Assembly: GCF_014648295.1 (NCBI RefSeq)
Contig: NZ_BMQV01000020.1
Span: 1 to 64,000 of the forward strand
From: Shewanella saliphila
Lineage (GTDB): Bacteria; Pseudomonadota; Gammaproteobacteria; Enterobacterales; Shewanellaceae
DNA length: 64,000 nt
Direction of reading: 5' to 3'
This document shows, one piece after another, positions 45,919 through 54,629 of the stretch (positions within the stretch are counted from its first letter, which is position 1; each line of letters opens with the position of its first letter). A program made the translations under genes and the position numbers. A model generated the notes under the pieces. That model had not been told where the DNA came from and did not search any database. It worked only from the letters and a program-made list of their open reading frames with translations.

Positions 45919-47832
45919 ATGATCAACATTAGCCAAGCTCAATTAGTTCGCGGCAGCAAAACCCTTCTCGATGAAACCTCACTGACTATCTATCCTGGAC
46001 ACAAAGTGGGCTTGGTCGGTGCCAACGGTACCGGTAAATCATCATTGCTTGCACTAATATTGGGCCATTTACACCTTGATAAAGGCGACTTTAGCTTGCC
46101 AGCAGGTTGGCAAATTGCCACCGTAGCCCAGGAAACTCCAGCACTTGACGTATCGGCTCTTGAATACGTGCTTGATGGCGATGTTGAATATCGTCAACTC
46201 GAAGCTCAACTCAACCAAGCGCAGCATGACAACGACGGAAACGCGATTGCCCTTATCCACGGTAAAATTGATGCCATAGGCGGTTATGCCATTCGCGCAC
46301 GCGCTGGAGCATTGCTTGCAGGTTTAGGCTTTGGTGAAGCAGAGCAAAGTAACCCAGTTAAAAGTTTCTCGGGTGGCTGGCGTATGCGCCTTAACTTAGC
46401 CCAGGCGCTATTGTGTCGTTCCGATTTATTACTCCTCGATGAGCCAACCAACCACTTAGATTTAGACACCATGTACTGGCTAGAAGGTTGGATTAAATCG
46501 TATCAGGGCACGTTAATTCTTATCAGCCACGACCGTGACTTTATTGATGGCATTGTTGATGAAATTGTTCATGTTGAAAACCATAAATTAAACTTCTACA
46601 AAGGTAATTACAGCGCCTTTGAACGCGTGCGTGCTGAACGTATGGCGCAACAACAGGTTGCCTTTGAACGCCAACAAAAAGAACGATCGCACATGCAATC
46701 GTTTGTTGACCGTTTCCGTTACAAAGCCAGTAAAGCAAAACAAGCACAAAGCCGTTTAAAAGCGCTTGAGCGTATGGCAGAGTTATTACCATCACAGGTT
46801 GATAACCCTTTTCAAATGGCATTTAGAGAGCCAGAAGCCCTGCCTAATCCACTTGTTGCAATGGAAGATGTGTCGATTGGTTATGGCGACAAAACTATCC
46901 TTAAAAAAGTACAGCTTAATCTGGTGCCTGGTGCTCGTATCGGTTTATTAGGCCGTAATGGCGCGGGTAAATCGACCTTAATTAAGTTGTTATCAGGGCA
47001 ACTCCACGCTAAAACCGGCAAGTACGAGCCTAACCCTGGGCTCAATATTGGTTACTTTGCCCAGCACCAAATCGAGTTTTTAAGCCTAGACGACTCACCG
47101 CTACAGCATTTAGTGCGCTTAGCTCCGGCCAGTACGCGCGAGCAAGAATTACGTAATTTTTTAGGGGGTTTTGGCTTTAATGGCGATATGGCATTAGCCC
47201 CAGTAAGACCCTTTTCTGGTGGTGAGAAAGCACGTTTAGTATTGGCATTATTGGTGTGGCAACGCCCTAACCTGCTACTACTCGATGAACCGACCAACCA
47301 CTTAGACTTAGAGATGCGTCATGCATTAACCATGGCACTACAAAACTTTGAGGGCGCAATGGTCATTGTATCGCATGACCGTCACCTGCTTCGTCTAAGT
47401 TGCAGTGATTACTACTTGGTTGACCAAGGTGTAGTGAAGTCATTTGAGGGTGATTTAGACGATTACCATCAATGGTTACTCGATGCAGCCAAAGCCGCTC
47501 AAACCAATAATAAGAGCGAGGCTCACGCTGCGGGTGGCGATCAAATTGATAAAAAGCAACAAAAGCGCATTGAAGCAGAGCTAAGGCAAAAAACCTCACC
47601 GCTTAAAAAGCAACAAGCCAAATTAGAAACTCAACAACAAAAGATTTCACAACGATTAGCTGAATTAGAGACAGAACTGGCAGATGGCAGCTTATACGAA
47701 GCCGAGAACAAAGCCAAAATGACTCAAGTGCTTAACGAGCGTACCAGCCTAACCCAGGAAATGGACGAAAGTGAAATGAACTGGTTAGAGCTACAAGAAC
47801 AAATTGAAGAAATAGAACAAACGATTCAATAA
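45919..47832 (+). CDS. yheS: ABC-F family ATPase YheS
   Basis: A 637-residue soluble twin-ABC ATPase without membrane domains. ABC-F proteins bind the ribosome. ABC1 has Walker A GANGTGKSS near residue 34, signature FSGGWRMRL and LLLDEPTNHLDLD. The linker is charged and has QSFVDRFRYKASKAKQAQSR. ABC2 has GRNGAGKST, FSGGEKARL and LLLDEPTNHLDLE. The C-terminal 120 residues form a Lys/Glu/Gln-rich coiled coil. The size and C-terminal extension match E. coli YheS (637). Confidence 0.95.
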   Translation: MINISQAQLVRGSKTLLDETSLTIYPGHKVGLVGANGTGKSSLLALILGHLHLDKGDFSLPAGWQIATVAQETPALDVSALEYVLDGDVEYRQLEAQLNQAQHDNDGNAIALIHGKIDAIGGYAIRARAGALLAGLGFGEAEQSNPVKSFSGGWRMRLNLAQALLCRSDLLLLDEPTNHLDLDTMYWLEGWIKSYQGTLILISHDRDFIDGIVDEIVHVENHKLNFYKGNYSAFERVRAERMAQQQVAFERQQKERSHMQSFVDRFRYKASKAKQAQSRLKALERMAELLPSQVDNPFQMAFREPEALPNPLVAMEDVSIGYGDKTILKKVQLNLVPGARIGLLGRNGAGKSTLIKLLSGQLHAKTGKYEPNPGLNIGYFAQHQIEFLSLDDSPLQHLVRLAPASTREQELRNFLGGFGFNGDMALAPVRPFSGGEKARLVLALLVWQRPNLLLLDEPTNHLDLEMRHALTMALQNFEGAMVIVSHDRHLLRLSCSDYYLVDQGVVKSFEGDLDDYHQWLLDAAKAAQTNNKSEAHAAGGDQIDKKQQKRIEAELRQKTSPLKKQQAKLETQQQKISQRLAELETELADGSLYEAENKAKMTQVLNERTSLTQEMDESEMNWLELQEQIEEIEQTIQ

Positions 47833-47880
47833 CAGAATGTTGACTGTGGCGTTTATTCGTAAACGCCTTAGGAAAAACCA

Positions 47881-48342
47881 ATGCCAACACCAATAAATCG
47901 TCCCACATTTACGCCCAATTTATGGCGCGAGTGCGAACAAGCTTATGCTCAAAATCCTCGCGCTTATATCCTATTACAAGACAGTCACAAGATTAATGTT
48001 AACTTATTATTGTTAGCCCAATATCTTGATGAAAAAGCGTATTTGTTAACTCAATCGCAATGGGAAATACTCATCAGTACCACCGCGCAGTGGGAAGAAA
48101 GCGTATTGCAGCCATATCGAAAGTTACGTCGTATTGCCAAACAACACTTAGCAGAAGATGAATATCAAAAAATGCTCGATGTTGAATTAATCATGGAGCG
48201 CAAGTCGCAACATTTATTATTACAAAGGCTCAATAACTTGGTTGGTGAGACATTCAATTTAAAACATGCTGATAACTCAAATAAACAACATTATTTAAGT
48301 TTATTGGGTTTAGACGAGAGTGTTATGGCAACGGTAAACTAA
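47881..48342 (+). CDS. TIGR02444 family protein
   Basis: A 153-residue, mostly helical cytoplasmic protein with the family patterns LWRECEQAYAQNPRAYILLQDSHKINVNLLLLAQYLD and WEESVLQPYRKLRR. The function is unknown. It typically lies beside yheS and yheV, as here (48 bp after yheS). AGGAAAAACC precedes the ATG. Confidence 0.85.
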   Translation: MPTPINRPTFTPNLWRECEQAYAQNPRAYILLQDSHKINVNLLLLAQYLDEKAYLLTQSQWEILISTTAQWEESVLQPYRKLRRIAKQHLAEDEYQKMLDVELIMERKSQHLLLQRLNNLVGETFNLKHADNSNKQHYLSLLGLDESVMATVN

Positions 48343-48368
48343 ACGCTATACATCGTTTATTACAAGCG

Positions 48369-48411
48369 AAAACTGCACCCACTACATTGTTTCAAGTGAG
48401 TGCAGTTTTTA
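48369..48411. terminator. Bidirectional terminator
   Basis: A long stem AAAACTGCACCCACT/AGTGAGTGCAGTTTT with one mismatch, T-rich on both strands, between the TIGR02444 gene and the convergent barrel gene. Confidence 0.88.
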
Positions 48412-48425
48412 ACCTTATTGAGTAC

Positions 48426-49190
48426 TTAAAATTGATAGTTAAACTCTATTCGGTGGTCACCACTTTTAAAGCTATCGTGTTCAGTCCAATTCGCGTAATA
48501 ACGAATATTTGATCTTGGTGCCAACTGGTAAGACACAATAAACTCATGGGCAAAGGCAGAAGACTCCCCAGAAAACCCATGATCTTTATAGGTATCTGAC
48601 CCAGACAAACTCGACATCCACATTGGATTGTAATTCAACCAAATGTTATCTGTAATATCGAGTTTACTGTAAAGACCCACCATACCGAATGTGCCAGGGA
48701 CCGAATAACCACTGGTCATTTGATCGTCATCTCCAACAACATTATTCCCAAAAGCGGCTCCCACACCAACAAGCGGGTACAACTGCAAAGGACCATATGC
48801 AGGAAGCGCTTGGATCAAGCTATATGAAATGGCCCCACTCTCATTGTTAAAGTCATAATTAACATCGAGTTGCGAGCCTCTCCCGTTAGTTAAATCAACG
48901 CCAAAATTACGAAAGCGCATACTATCAACACTATTGTTAGCCTCATCTCGCCAACCGAAAGTCTCTCCCATTAAGCCTTTAAACTCGAAAACATTCATGC
49001 CCATGGTGGTGTCGCTTCCAGTATCAAAAGACTGACCCAATTTAATATTGACGCCTTTATCGGTTGTCCCGACGCCCATTTGTGTGTAAACCGCCAAAGG
49101 ATCTGACATATCTTGGATTTCGCTGTTTTCATCAGCTACAACCTGACTCGAAAAAAGCACTGCGATTGCTAAGTAAATATTTTTTTGCAT
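48426..49190 (-). CDS. Outer-membrane beta-barrel protein, unassigned
   Basis: A 254-residue protein with a signal peptide (residues 1-19, SSQVVA) followed by alternating polar and hydrophobic strands. Examples are VNIKLGQSFDTGSDTTMGMNVFEF, SQLDVNYDFNN and NIRYYANWTEHD. It ends in HRIEFNYQF, with the C-terminal Phe typical of Bam-dependent barrels. It is short for a porin, perhaps a 10-12-stranded channel. It lies 74 bp downstream of the alkylsulfatase-like gene and may be co-transcribed, which would suggest a role in substrate uptake (inference). Confidence 0.7.
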   Translation of the reverse strand: MQKNIYLAIAVLFSSQVVADENSEIQDMSDPLAVYTQMGVGTTDKGVNIKLGQSFDTGSDTTMGMNVFEFKGLMGETFGWRDEANNSVDSMRFRNFGVDLTNGRGSQLDVNYDFNNESGAISYSLIQALPAYGPLQLYPLVGVGAAFGNNVVGDDDQMTSGYSVPGTFGMVGLYSKLDITDNIWLNYNPMWMSSLSGSDTYKDHGFSGESSAFAHEFIVSYQLAPRSNIRYYANWTEHDSFKSGDHRIEFNYQF

Positions 49191-49219
49191 GACTTAATCT
49201 CCAACACTAACTGAATAAG

Positions 49220-49247
49220 AGCACCCACTCCAAACAAGCTGGGTGCT
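49220..49247 (-). other. Intercistronic hairpin
   Basis: AGCACCCA/TGGGTGCT arms with a 12-nt centre lie between the alkylsulfatase-like and barrel genes. The minus strand has no T-tract right after the stem, so a mRNA-stabilising or attenuating hairpin is more likely than a full terminator. Confidence 0.45.
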
Positions 49248-49264
49248 ACCTCAAATGACATAAA

Positions 49265-51331
49265 TTACCTTGTGACTATCGGTACTTGCTTGCCATACGG
49301 CGATTCGATGTGCTCGATAAGTACCTTAAGAACAGGCTCTTCTGTTGTTAGTGTGTTAAAGAAAAATAAGTCGTAGAACGCTTTACGGGATATGACCTTC
49401 GGCAAATTACCCGCGCTATGACCAAGCTCATGCACCATTACCCCAGAGCGAATGCCAAACGTATAATCAACACCATCGAGAATTACGTTAGTCAACAGGG
49501 TATCTTCTGGCGTACTACTGAGTTTTTCAGAGTTAAGCCTAGTGCGAAGAATTTTAAATAAGTCGTCCATCTCCATCTCGTCCATGGTATTTTCGGACAG
49601 ATTTATCATCATATCTGACATCACAAATGCACCATTTTCCAGCTCCATTGCACCAGTGAGTGCCCAGTTTCTCCAACCTGGGGTTGATTGCGAATAGCCC
49701 CACTGTTTCATTGCATCTGCTTTAAGCTGTTTCATTTGTTGATCTTCAGGGTTAGCCCGCACAGCCCAGGTCGTAATATCCATCGTCCAGCCGTAATTAC
49801 CGGCTTTAAATGCTTTTTCAGCAGTCTCATAGATATTGTCTCGCCCGCCTAACGCCTCAACATACAGCTCAGCTCGGTCTTCAAAATTAGGTTTTGCAAA
49901 CTCCGTTGGGTCGCCCTGATACCAGCCCATATAACCGTTGTAAATATTGCGAACATTTTGCTCTACAGAGCCCCGTAATGGTCGGTGATATTCATGATCG
50001 CTGATGTGTTCAGGTAATGTGATATGCAGTTCTATCTCATCACGAGTCATGCCTTTATTCATCAAACGGATCGTTTCATCATATTGATACTGTAAAGAGT
50101 CACGCCATACGCTGAACACAGATTCAACATAGTCTTCGCCAGTCACGGGGCGTCCATGATGATTAGTGAAGCTTTTAGCATGATATGAGCGCATACGATC
50201 GACACTGTCTTTCCACTCTTCCATATCACGGTATTGCGCCCCTCGAATGGTATAAACATTAGGGATCGTTTCTCCCTGGATAGAATCCCCTAATAACATT
50301 TCACCGTTTTCAGGCATGTAGATTGCGATATGATCGCTAGACTCACCCGGCACATGGAAAAGCTCCATTTCAACTCCATCGATGACCATAATTTGTTGGT
50401 CATCAAGTGTGATATTGGGCTTTGCCGTAAACGTGGTTCTTGGGTCATAGACTTCTTTTGGCACATAACCAATGCCTTGGCCGACATAACCTTCAGCTCC
50501 CACTTCTAATGGAGCACCAAAAGCATACATACCGCGATGAGACATCAATGGCGATAAAAAGCCAGATTCTAAGGCAAACATTTCAAACAGCTTTTCATGT
50601 GCAATCACATTGATTTCACCAGCAGTAACTTGCTCTGGCGTGACGTAAGCGCCGGTACCAGACAATTGATCAGGGTGGTGATGAGAGTAAATAATGGTAT
50701 GGAACGGTAGATCTATCCTCGTTGCTTCACGAAATTTCTCAATGGCGACTTCTGCAATTTCGTTAGAGTAATGAGTGTCAAATGCGATTAAGCCTGTGTC
50801 ACCCACGACAATGGTTGAATTGGTCATTTCAAAACCGTAGATCTGATATACCCGATCAGAGAGTTTATAAATGGTGGGTTTCATGATGCCATGCATACGC
50901 TTTAACTCAGGATGGACTGAATCACTGGCTTGGATATTGCTATTGCGCAGCTTTGCTTCGTCTTTTGATTCAAATATGTTGTAGTCAGCACTCCATATCA
51001 CTTCAGGCAGATTAACGGTGCTTTTTAAATCATTCAGCACCTTGTAGTTATCTTTAGCATGCGTGCCAGATTTAAAATCAACTTCAACTAAGGCATTTTG
51101 TGGTGAGCCAGCAATAAAGACGTCGAGATCTTTTGGGTAGCCTCGAGTGTCATGATTATGCACTTGAGTTGCCGCAATATAACCGGCAATAGAATCATCG
51201 TCATGTTTAACTTCTACATGGGAATGACCATTAACCTGGAGTGTTTCACCTAATGTAAAATGATTATGCTGCTGCGCGTTGGCGGTTAAGCTAACCAGAC
51301 CTATTGCTACGGCTAGTAAATTCTTTTTCAT
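49265..51331 (-). CDS. Alkylsulfatase-like metallo-beta-lactamase-fold hydrolase, exported
   Basis: A 688-residue protein of the SdsA1/BDS1 linear primary-alkylsulfatase family, which releases sulfate and fatty alcohol from detergents. It has a signal peptide (1-19, TANA), then a His-rich N-terminal section (HNHFTLGETLQVNGHSH). In the MBL domain the usual HxHxDH reads HHHPDQ near residue 214-219, and the family's AEN reads LGD near 345. The later FTNHHGRP near 392 is normal. A helical dimerisation part (YMGWYQGDP) and an SCP2-like C-terminal domain follow. The ligand changes may alter metal content or reaction. A LysR gene lies upstream. Confidence 0.82.
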   Translation of the reverse strand: MKKNLLAVAIGLVSLTANAQQHNHFTLGETLQVNGHSHVEVKHDDDSIAGYIAATQVHNHDTRGYPKDLDVFIAGSPQNALVEVDFKSGTHAKDNYKVLNDLKSTVNLPEVIWSADYNIFESKDEAKLRNSNIQASDSVHPELKRMHGIMKPTIYKLSDRVYQIYGFEMTNSTIVVGDTGLIAFDTHYSNEIAEVAIEKFREATRIDLPFHTIIYSHHHPDQLSGTGAYVTPEQVTAGEINVIAHEKLFEMFALESGFLSPLMSHRGMYAFGAPLEVGAEGYVGQGIGYVPKEVYDPRTTFTAKPNITLDDQQIMVIDGVEMELFHVPGESSDHIAIYMPENGEMLLGDSIQGETIPNVYTIRGAQYRDMEEWKDSVDRMRSYHAKSFTNHHGRPVTGEDYVESVFSVWRDSLQYQYDETIRLMNKGMTRDEIELHITLPEHISDHEYHRPLRGSVEQNVRNIYNGYMGWYQGDPTEFAKPNFEDRAELYVEALGGRDNIYETAEKAFKAGNYGWTMDITTWAVRANPEDQQMKQLKADAMKQWGYSQSTPGWRNWALTGAMELENGAFVMSDMMINLSENTMDEMEMDDLFKILRTRLNSEKLSSTPEDTLLTNVILDGVDYTFGIRSGVMVHELGHSAGNLPKVISRKAFYDLFFFNTLTTEEPVLKVLIEHIESPYGKQVPIVTR

Positions 51332-51452
51332 GTTGTTACCTCTACAATTTAATAAACGACTATTCGTTTATTTGTTGAGGCAATAATAAGAATTAGAGGT
51401 GATTAAATATATTAATGATAACTAATGTCGATCATTCAATTTTATTATCACG

Positions 51453-52349
51453 CTAAGGTGAAGTAAGCACTTCTTTAAATAGGCTAATAAGCCACATTGT
51501 GAGGGGATCTTTATCATTTTTATAATGATAATAACTACATATATTAGGCGTTAAGGTGGGTATTTTCTCTTCAAGCGTGAAGGATCGATATACATCGGGG
51601 TCCATAAATCGATAGAGCATCGAGCAAGGAAAAATCATATCGGTATTTTGTACCACATCCAAAATGCCTTCCGGTAATTCTGAACGATAACGTACATCGA
51701 CGTCCAAACCTAAAGCATCAAACGCTTGTTCTGCATACGATATTTTCGAGTTCCAATCGCTCGAAATAATCGTAGTAAAAGGGTATTTTGCCGCTTCAGC
51801 CATACTCACTACATTGGCTTTTATGGGGTGATCTTTTCTGATTAAACAGCGAAAACTGTCTTTTGCAATACTCACTTCTCTTATCTGTTTGTCCTGACTG
51901 GTTATTTGATAATGAACACCTATTTGGATTTGATCTGACCTAATCAGTTCTAAGGTATGTTGAGACCATTGGTGAATATGTATGGTTAAATTAGGCGCTT
52001 CGTCTGTGATTTTTTTTAAAAAGCGATGCCCTAATAATGGTGCAAGTAAAGGCGATACCGCTAATGAAATGGTTTGATTAATATGTTGAGGATTAAAGTC
52101 GCTTGTCTGAGTGACAGACTGCTCAAGATGATGAAAGGTTTCATATGAATTTTGATACAGTTTATCGGCAAACGACGTTGGCTCAAGCCCCTGTGGTACT
52201 TTGACAAACAGTTCATCATTAAACTGATGCCTTAACTTTGATAACTGCTGACTTAAAGACGGTTGCGAGCTGTGCAATCGCTCTGCAGCACGGCGCATGT
52301 TCTTTTCTTGGTATAAAACGAAGAATATTTTTAGTCTATTTAAATCCAT
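51453..52349 (-). CDS. LysR family transcriptional regulator
   Basis: A 298-residue LysR-type regulator. The winged helix-turn-helix is at residues 1-60 (NMRRAAERLHSSQPSLSQQLSKLR, recognition helix SQPSLSQQLSKL). The effector-binding domain spans about 90-290. It lies between the alkylsulfatase-like gene (121 bp downstream) and the GMC oxidoreductase gene (stop 39 bp upstream), all on the minus strand. It probably controls one or both; no clear T-N11-A box was identified. Confidence 0.9.
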   Translation of the reverse strand: MDLNRLKIFFVLYQEKNMRRAAERLHSSQPSLSQQLSKLRHQFNDELFVKVPQGLEPTSFADKLYQNSYETFHHLEQSVTQTSDFNPQHINQTISLAVSPLLAPLLGHRFLKKITDEAPNLTIHIHQWSQHTLELIRSDQIQIGVHYQITSQDKQIREVSIAKDSFRCLIRKDHPIKANVVSMAEAAKYPFTTIISSDWNSKISYAEQAFDALGLDVDVRYRSELPEGILDVVQNTDMIFPCSMLYRFMDPDVYRSFTLEEKIPTLTPNICSYYHYKNDKDPLTMWLISLFKEVLTSP

Positions 52350-52388
52350 GTAGACCTCAGCACTCGTGTTGCAGAACAGAAACAGACC

Positions 52389-53978
52389 CTAGCTACTTTG
52401 CGTCAGCTTTTGCGCTAACGCAGTCGCATTACGGGCCACAATGCCATAAATAGACAGTTGTGGGTTAGCCCCAAGACTGGTTGGAAACACAGAGCCATCC
52501 ATCACAGACAAGTTTTCTAAATAATGTGAATGCCCGTAACTGTTGACCATCGCTTGGGTTTTATCTTCACCCATGGCACAGCCCCCCATCACATGCGCCG
52601 AGGCGACAATGGTTTTGATTAACCCTAAATCAAGTTGATTAATACCTTGTTTAGCATCATTCCAAGAGTCAAAGAAATTCAATCCATCATGCATGGGCAG
52701 CACTTTTTTGGCACCAGCGGCAAACTGTAATTCTGCCATCGATAAGAAGGCGCGTTTTGCCCCACGCCAAAAACCTTCTGTTAACGGGTAATCAAGCGCA
52801 AAACTGTCATCGGTTAAGCGAACTTGCCCACCCGGACTTTGCTCATTAAAGCCGTCACGAATAAGCGCTATGGTCACCTGCATTTGATTAAAGTTTGCCA
52901 TTAATTGCGCGTGACTTACCCCATAACCAATCGTTTTAGAGGCAATCAATACCGGATGCACCGGCGCGACTTCTAGCTTATAGCCTAATTCACCTGCGGC
53001 ACCGTCTTGCCAGACAAACTCATCTGAATAGATTGATTGCGGCGCACCGCTATGGCCATTAATTTGCTCAGAAAACATCGCGCCAGATAGTAATGAAGGG
53101 TGTAAAAAGGTTTTGCCTAATTGCTTGTGAGGATCTGGCGTATTTGAACGCATTAAAATGGTTGGTGTGTGAATGGCGCCAGCACTCAAAATATAGTGTT
53201 TGGCACTGAAAGTAATGGTTAATGCCGTCGGTTTAACCCCCTCCGTCATCGCCTGGGCGGTAAGCCCAACAACCTTGTCACCTTTGTGCTCAAGCTTAAC
53301 GACTTTGGCCCGTGAAATTAACGTTGCACCATTATCTAACGCACTGGGGATCGTTGTTAGCAACATAGATTGCTTGGCATTAACCGGACACCCCATGCCA
53401 CAATAGCCGGTATTCCAACAGCCTTTTACGTTGCGTTTAATCACGGTATATTCCCAACCGAGCTTCTCACAACCTTGGCGCAGTGCAGCGTTATTACGGT
53501 TGGCTTCATATTGCCATTGTTCGATATTGAGCCGCTGCTCCATTTTTTCAAACCACGGTTGTAATTCAGTGGCCGACAACCCTTGAACGGATTTAGCTTG
53601 TTGCCAAAAATTTAATGTTGGTTCGGGGGTGCGAATAGAGGTTGTCCAATTGATGGTTGTTGAACCACCCACTGTACGCCCCTGAAAAATACCAATGCCT
53701 TTATCCGCCGTTTTTAATGCTGCAGCCTGTTGATATAAATTAGGATAGGCATGGCGCTCTTCCATATCAAAGTGCGTTGACGATTTAAGCGCCCCGCCTT
53801 CAATCATAATAACCTTAAGGCCCGCTTGCGATAAAATCTCAGCCGCAGTGCCGCCACCAGCACCCGTGCCGACAATAACGACATCGGCCTCAAAATGACG
53901 GTCTTTTTCTAAAGCACTAGCATCAATATGCTGCCAACCTGAACTTAACCCATTGATAATAGGATCAATAATAGCCAC
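52389..53978 (-). CDS. GMC oxidoreductase, long-chain alcohol oxidase-like
   Basis: A 529-residue FAD flavoprotein. The N-terminal dinucleotide fold is VVIVGTGAGGGTAAEILSQ near residue 33-51, with FQGRTVGGSTTINW near 99 (GMC signature). A Cys-rich segment WNTGYCGMGCPVNAKQS near 187-203 is shared with fatty-alcohol oxidases. HVMGGCAMG near 462 carries the catalytic-region His, and the C-terminal GANPQLSIYGIVARNATALA is standard. It would oxidise a primary alcohol, plausibly a long-chain one. There is no signal peptide of its own; the Tat protein encoded 26 bp upstream may carry it out. Confidence 0.88.
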   Translation of the reverse strand: MAIIDPIINGLSSGWQHIDASALEKDRHFEADVVIVGTGAGGGTAAEILSQAGLKVIMIEGGALKSSTHFDMEERHAYPNLYQQAAALKTADKGIGIFQGRTVGGSTTINWTTSIRTPEPTLNFWQQAKSVQGLSATELQPWFEKMEQRLNIEQWQYEANRNNAALRQGCEKLGWEYTVIKRNVKGCWNTGYCGMGCPVNAKQSMLLTTIPSALDNGATLISRAKVVKLEHKGDKVVGLTAQAMTEGVKPTALTITFSAKHYILSAGAIHTPTILMRSNTPDPHKQLGKTFLHPSLLSGAMFSEQINGHSGAPQSIYSDEFVWQDGAAGELGYKLEVAPVHPVLIASKTIGYGVSHAQLMANFNQMQVTIALIRDGFNEQSPGGQVRLTDDSFALDYPLTEGFWRGAKRAFLSMAELQFAAGAKKVLPMHDGLNFFDSWNDAKQGINQLDLGLIKTIVASAHVMGGCAMGEDKTQAMVNSYGHSHYLENLSVMDGSVFPTSLGANPQLSIYGIVARNATALAQKLTQSS

Positions 53979-54004
53979 GAGAATACTCCTTTACACCCAG
54001 GGGA

Positions 54005-54517
54005 TTAGTTTGAATGACTCACTAAAAAAGTCGGTTTGGCATAACGCAAGTTACCCCAATGTTCGGGGCAAGCATAATAACTCGCCATAATTAGCTCACG
54101 CAGACCTGTATAAGCAGTATTGAGCATATCGAGAAAACTATTACGCCAAAATTCAAGCATATCAATAAGCTGTTTTGGCTCACGCCCTAATAAAGGTGTC
54201 ATGCTACCGCTCAGTAACAACAAACCAAAGCGCCCTTCAAGTAAATCCAATAACTCCATTAGCTCAGCTTGCTGGGCTTGAGGTAAATGATCGATCGACT
54301 GCACGATGGCATCTAAAGTGCGATTAATGGCCATTTCTCGGTGGTTGGCGACCTCAGGTAAGCTACCATCGAGAAAAATAGGAATAAATACACTAAAAAG
54401 CACGCGGTGATGAACATCATCGGAAGCGGTGGTTAATGTAGGCGAATACAGATTTACGCCTAATGCCAGTGCAGCGGTTCCTGCAAAAGCACCGGTAATA
54501 AAGGTACGTCGCTTCAT
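54005..54517 (-). CDS. Tat-exported small subunit paired with the GMC oxidoreductase
   Basis: A 170-residue protein with a twin-arginine leader (KRRTFITGAFAGTAALALGVN, residues 2-22). The remaining mostly helical domain is of the kind found with GMC dehydrogenases and gluconate-dehydrogenase-like complexes (RVLFSVFIPIFLDGSLPE, LLDLLEGRFGLLLL). It probably stabilises and exports the GMC partner through Tat. It is first gene of the two-gene operon. Confidence 0.75.
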   Translation of the reverse strand: MKRRTFITGAFAGTAALALGVNLYSPTLTTASDDVHHRVLFSVFIPIFLDGSLPEVANHREMAINRTLDAIVQSIDHLPQAQQAELMELLDLLEGRFGLLLLSGSMTPLLGREPKQLIDMLEFWRNSFLDMLNTAYTGLRELIMASYYACPEHWGNLRYAKPTFLVSHSN

Positions 54518-54578
54518 TTACTTCCCCTTTGAGTTATTGTTGTCGGTAATTTTTATATGTTAAAGTGGCACTAGTAAC

Positions 54579-54598
54579 ATTTAAACACACGTTTAAAT
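54579..54598. promoter_or_regulatory. PsrA-like palindrome in the divergent promoter region
   Basis: ATTTAAACACACGTTTAAAT has perfect 8-bp arms around ACAC, between the divergent Tat/GMC operon and the yheT gene. It resembles the fatty-acid regulator PsrA box (AAAC-N4-GTTT). It is 31 bp before the yheT start and 61 bp before the Tat gene start, so it could control either. Confidence 0.5.
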
Positions 54599-54629
54599 AT
54601 TCACAAACTATTGCAGAAAAAATCCCTTT

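Noticed and set aside
49220..49247. Full intrinsic terminator between alkylsulfatase-like and barrel genes
   Set aside because: The hairpin has no T-tract on the minus strand, so only an intercistronic hairpin is called.
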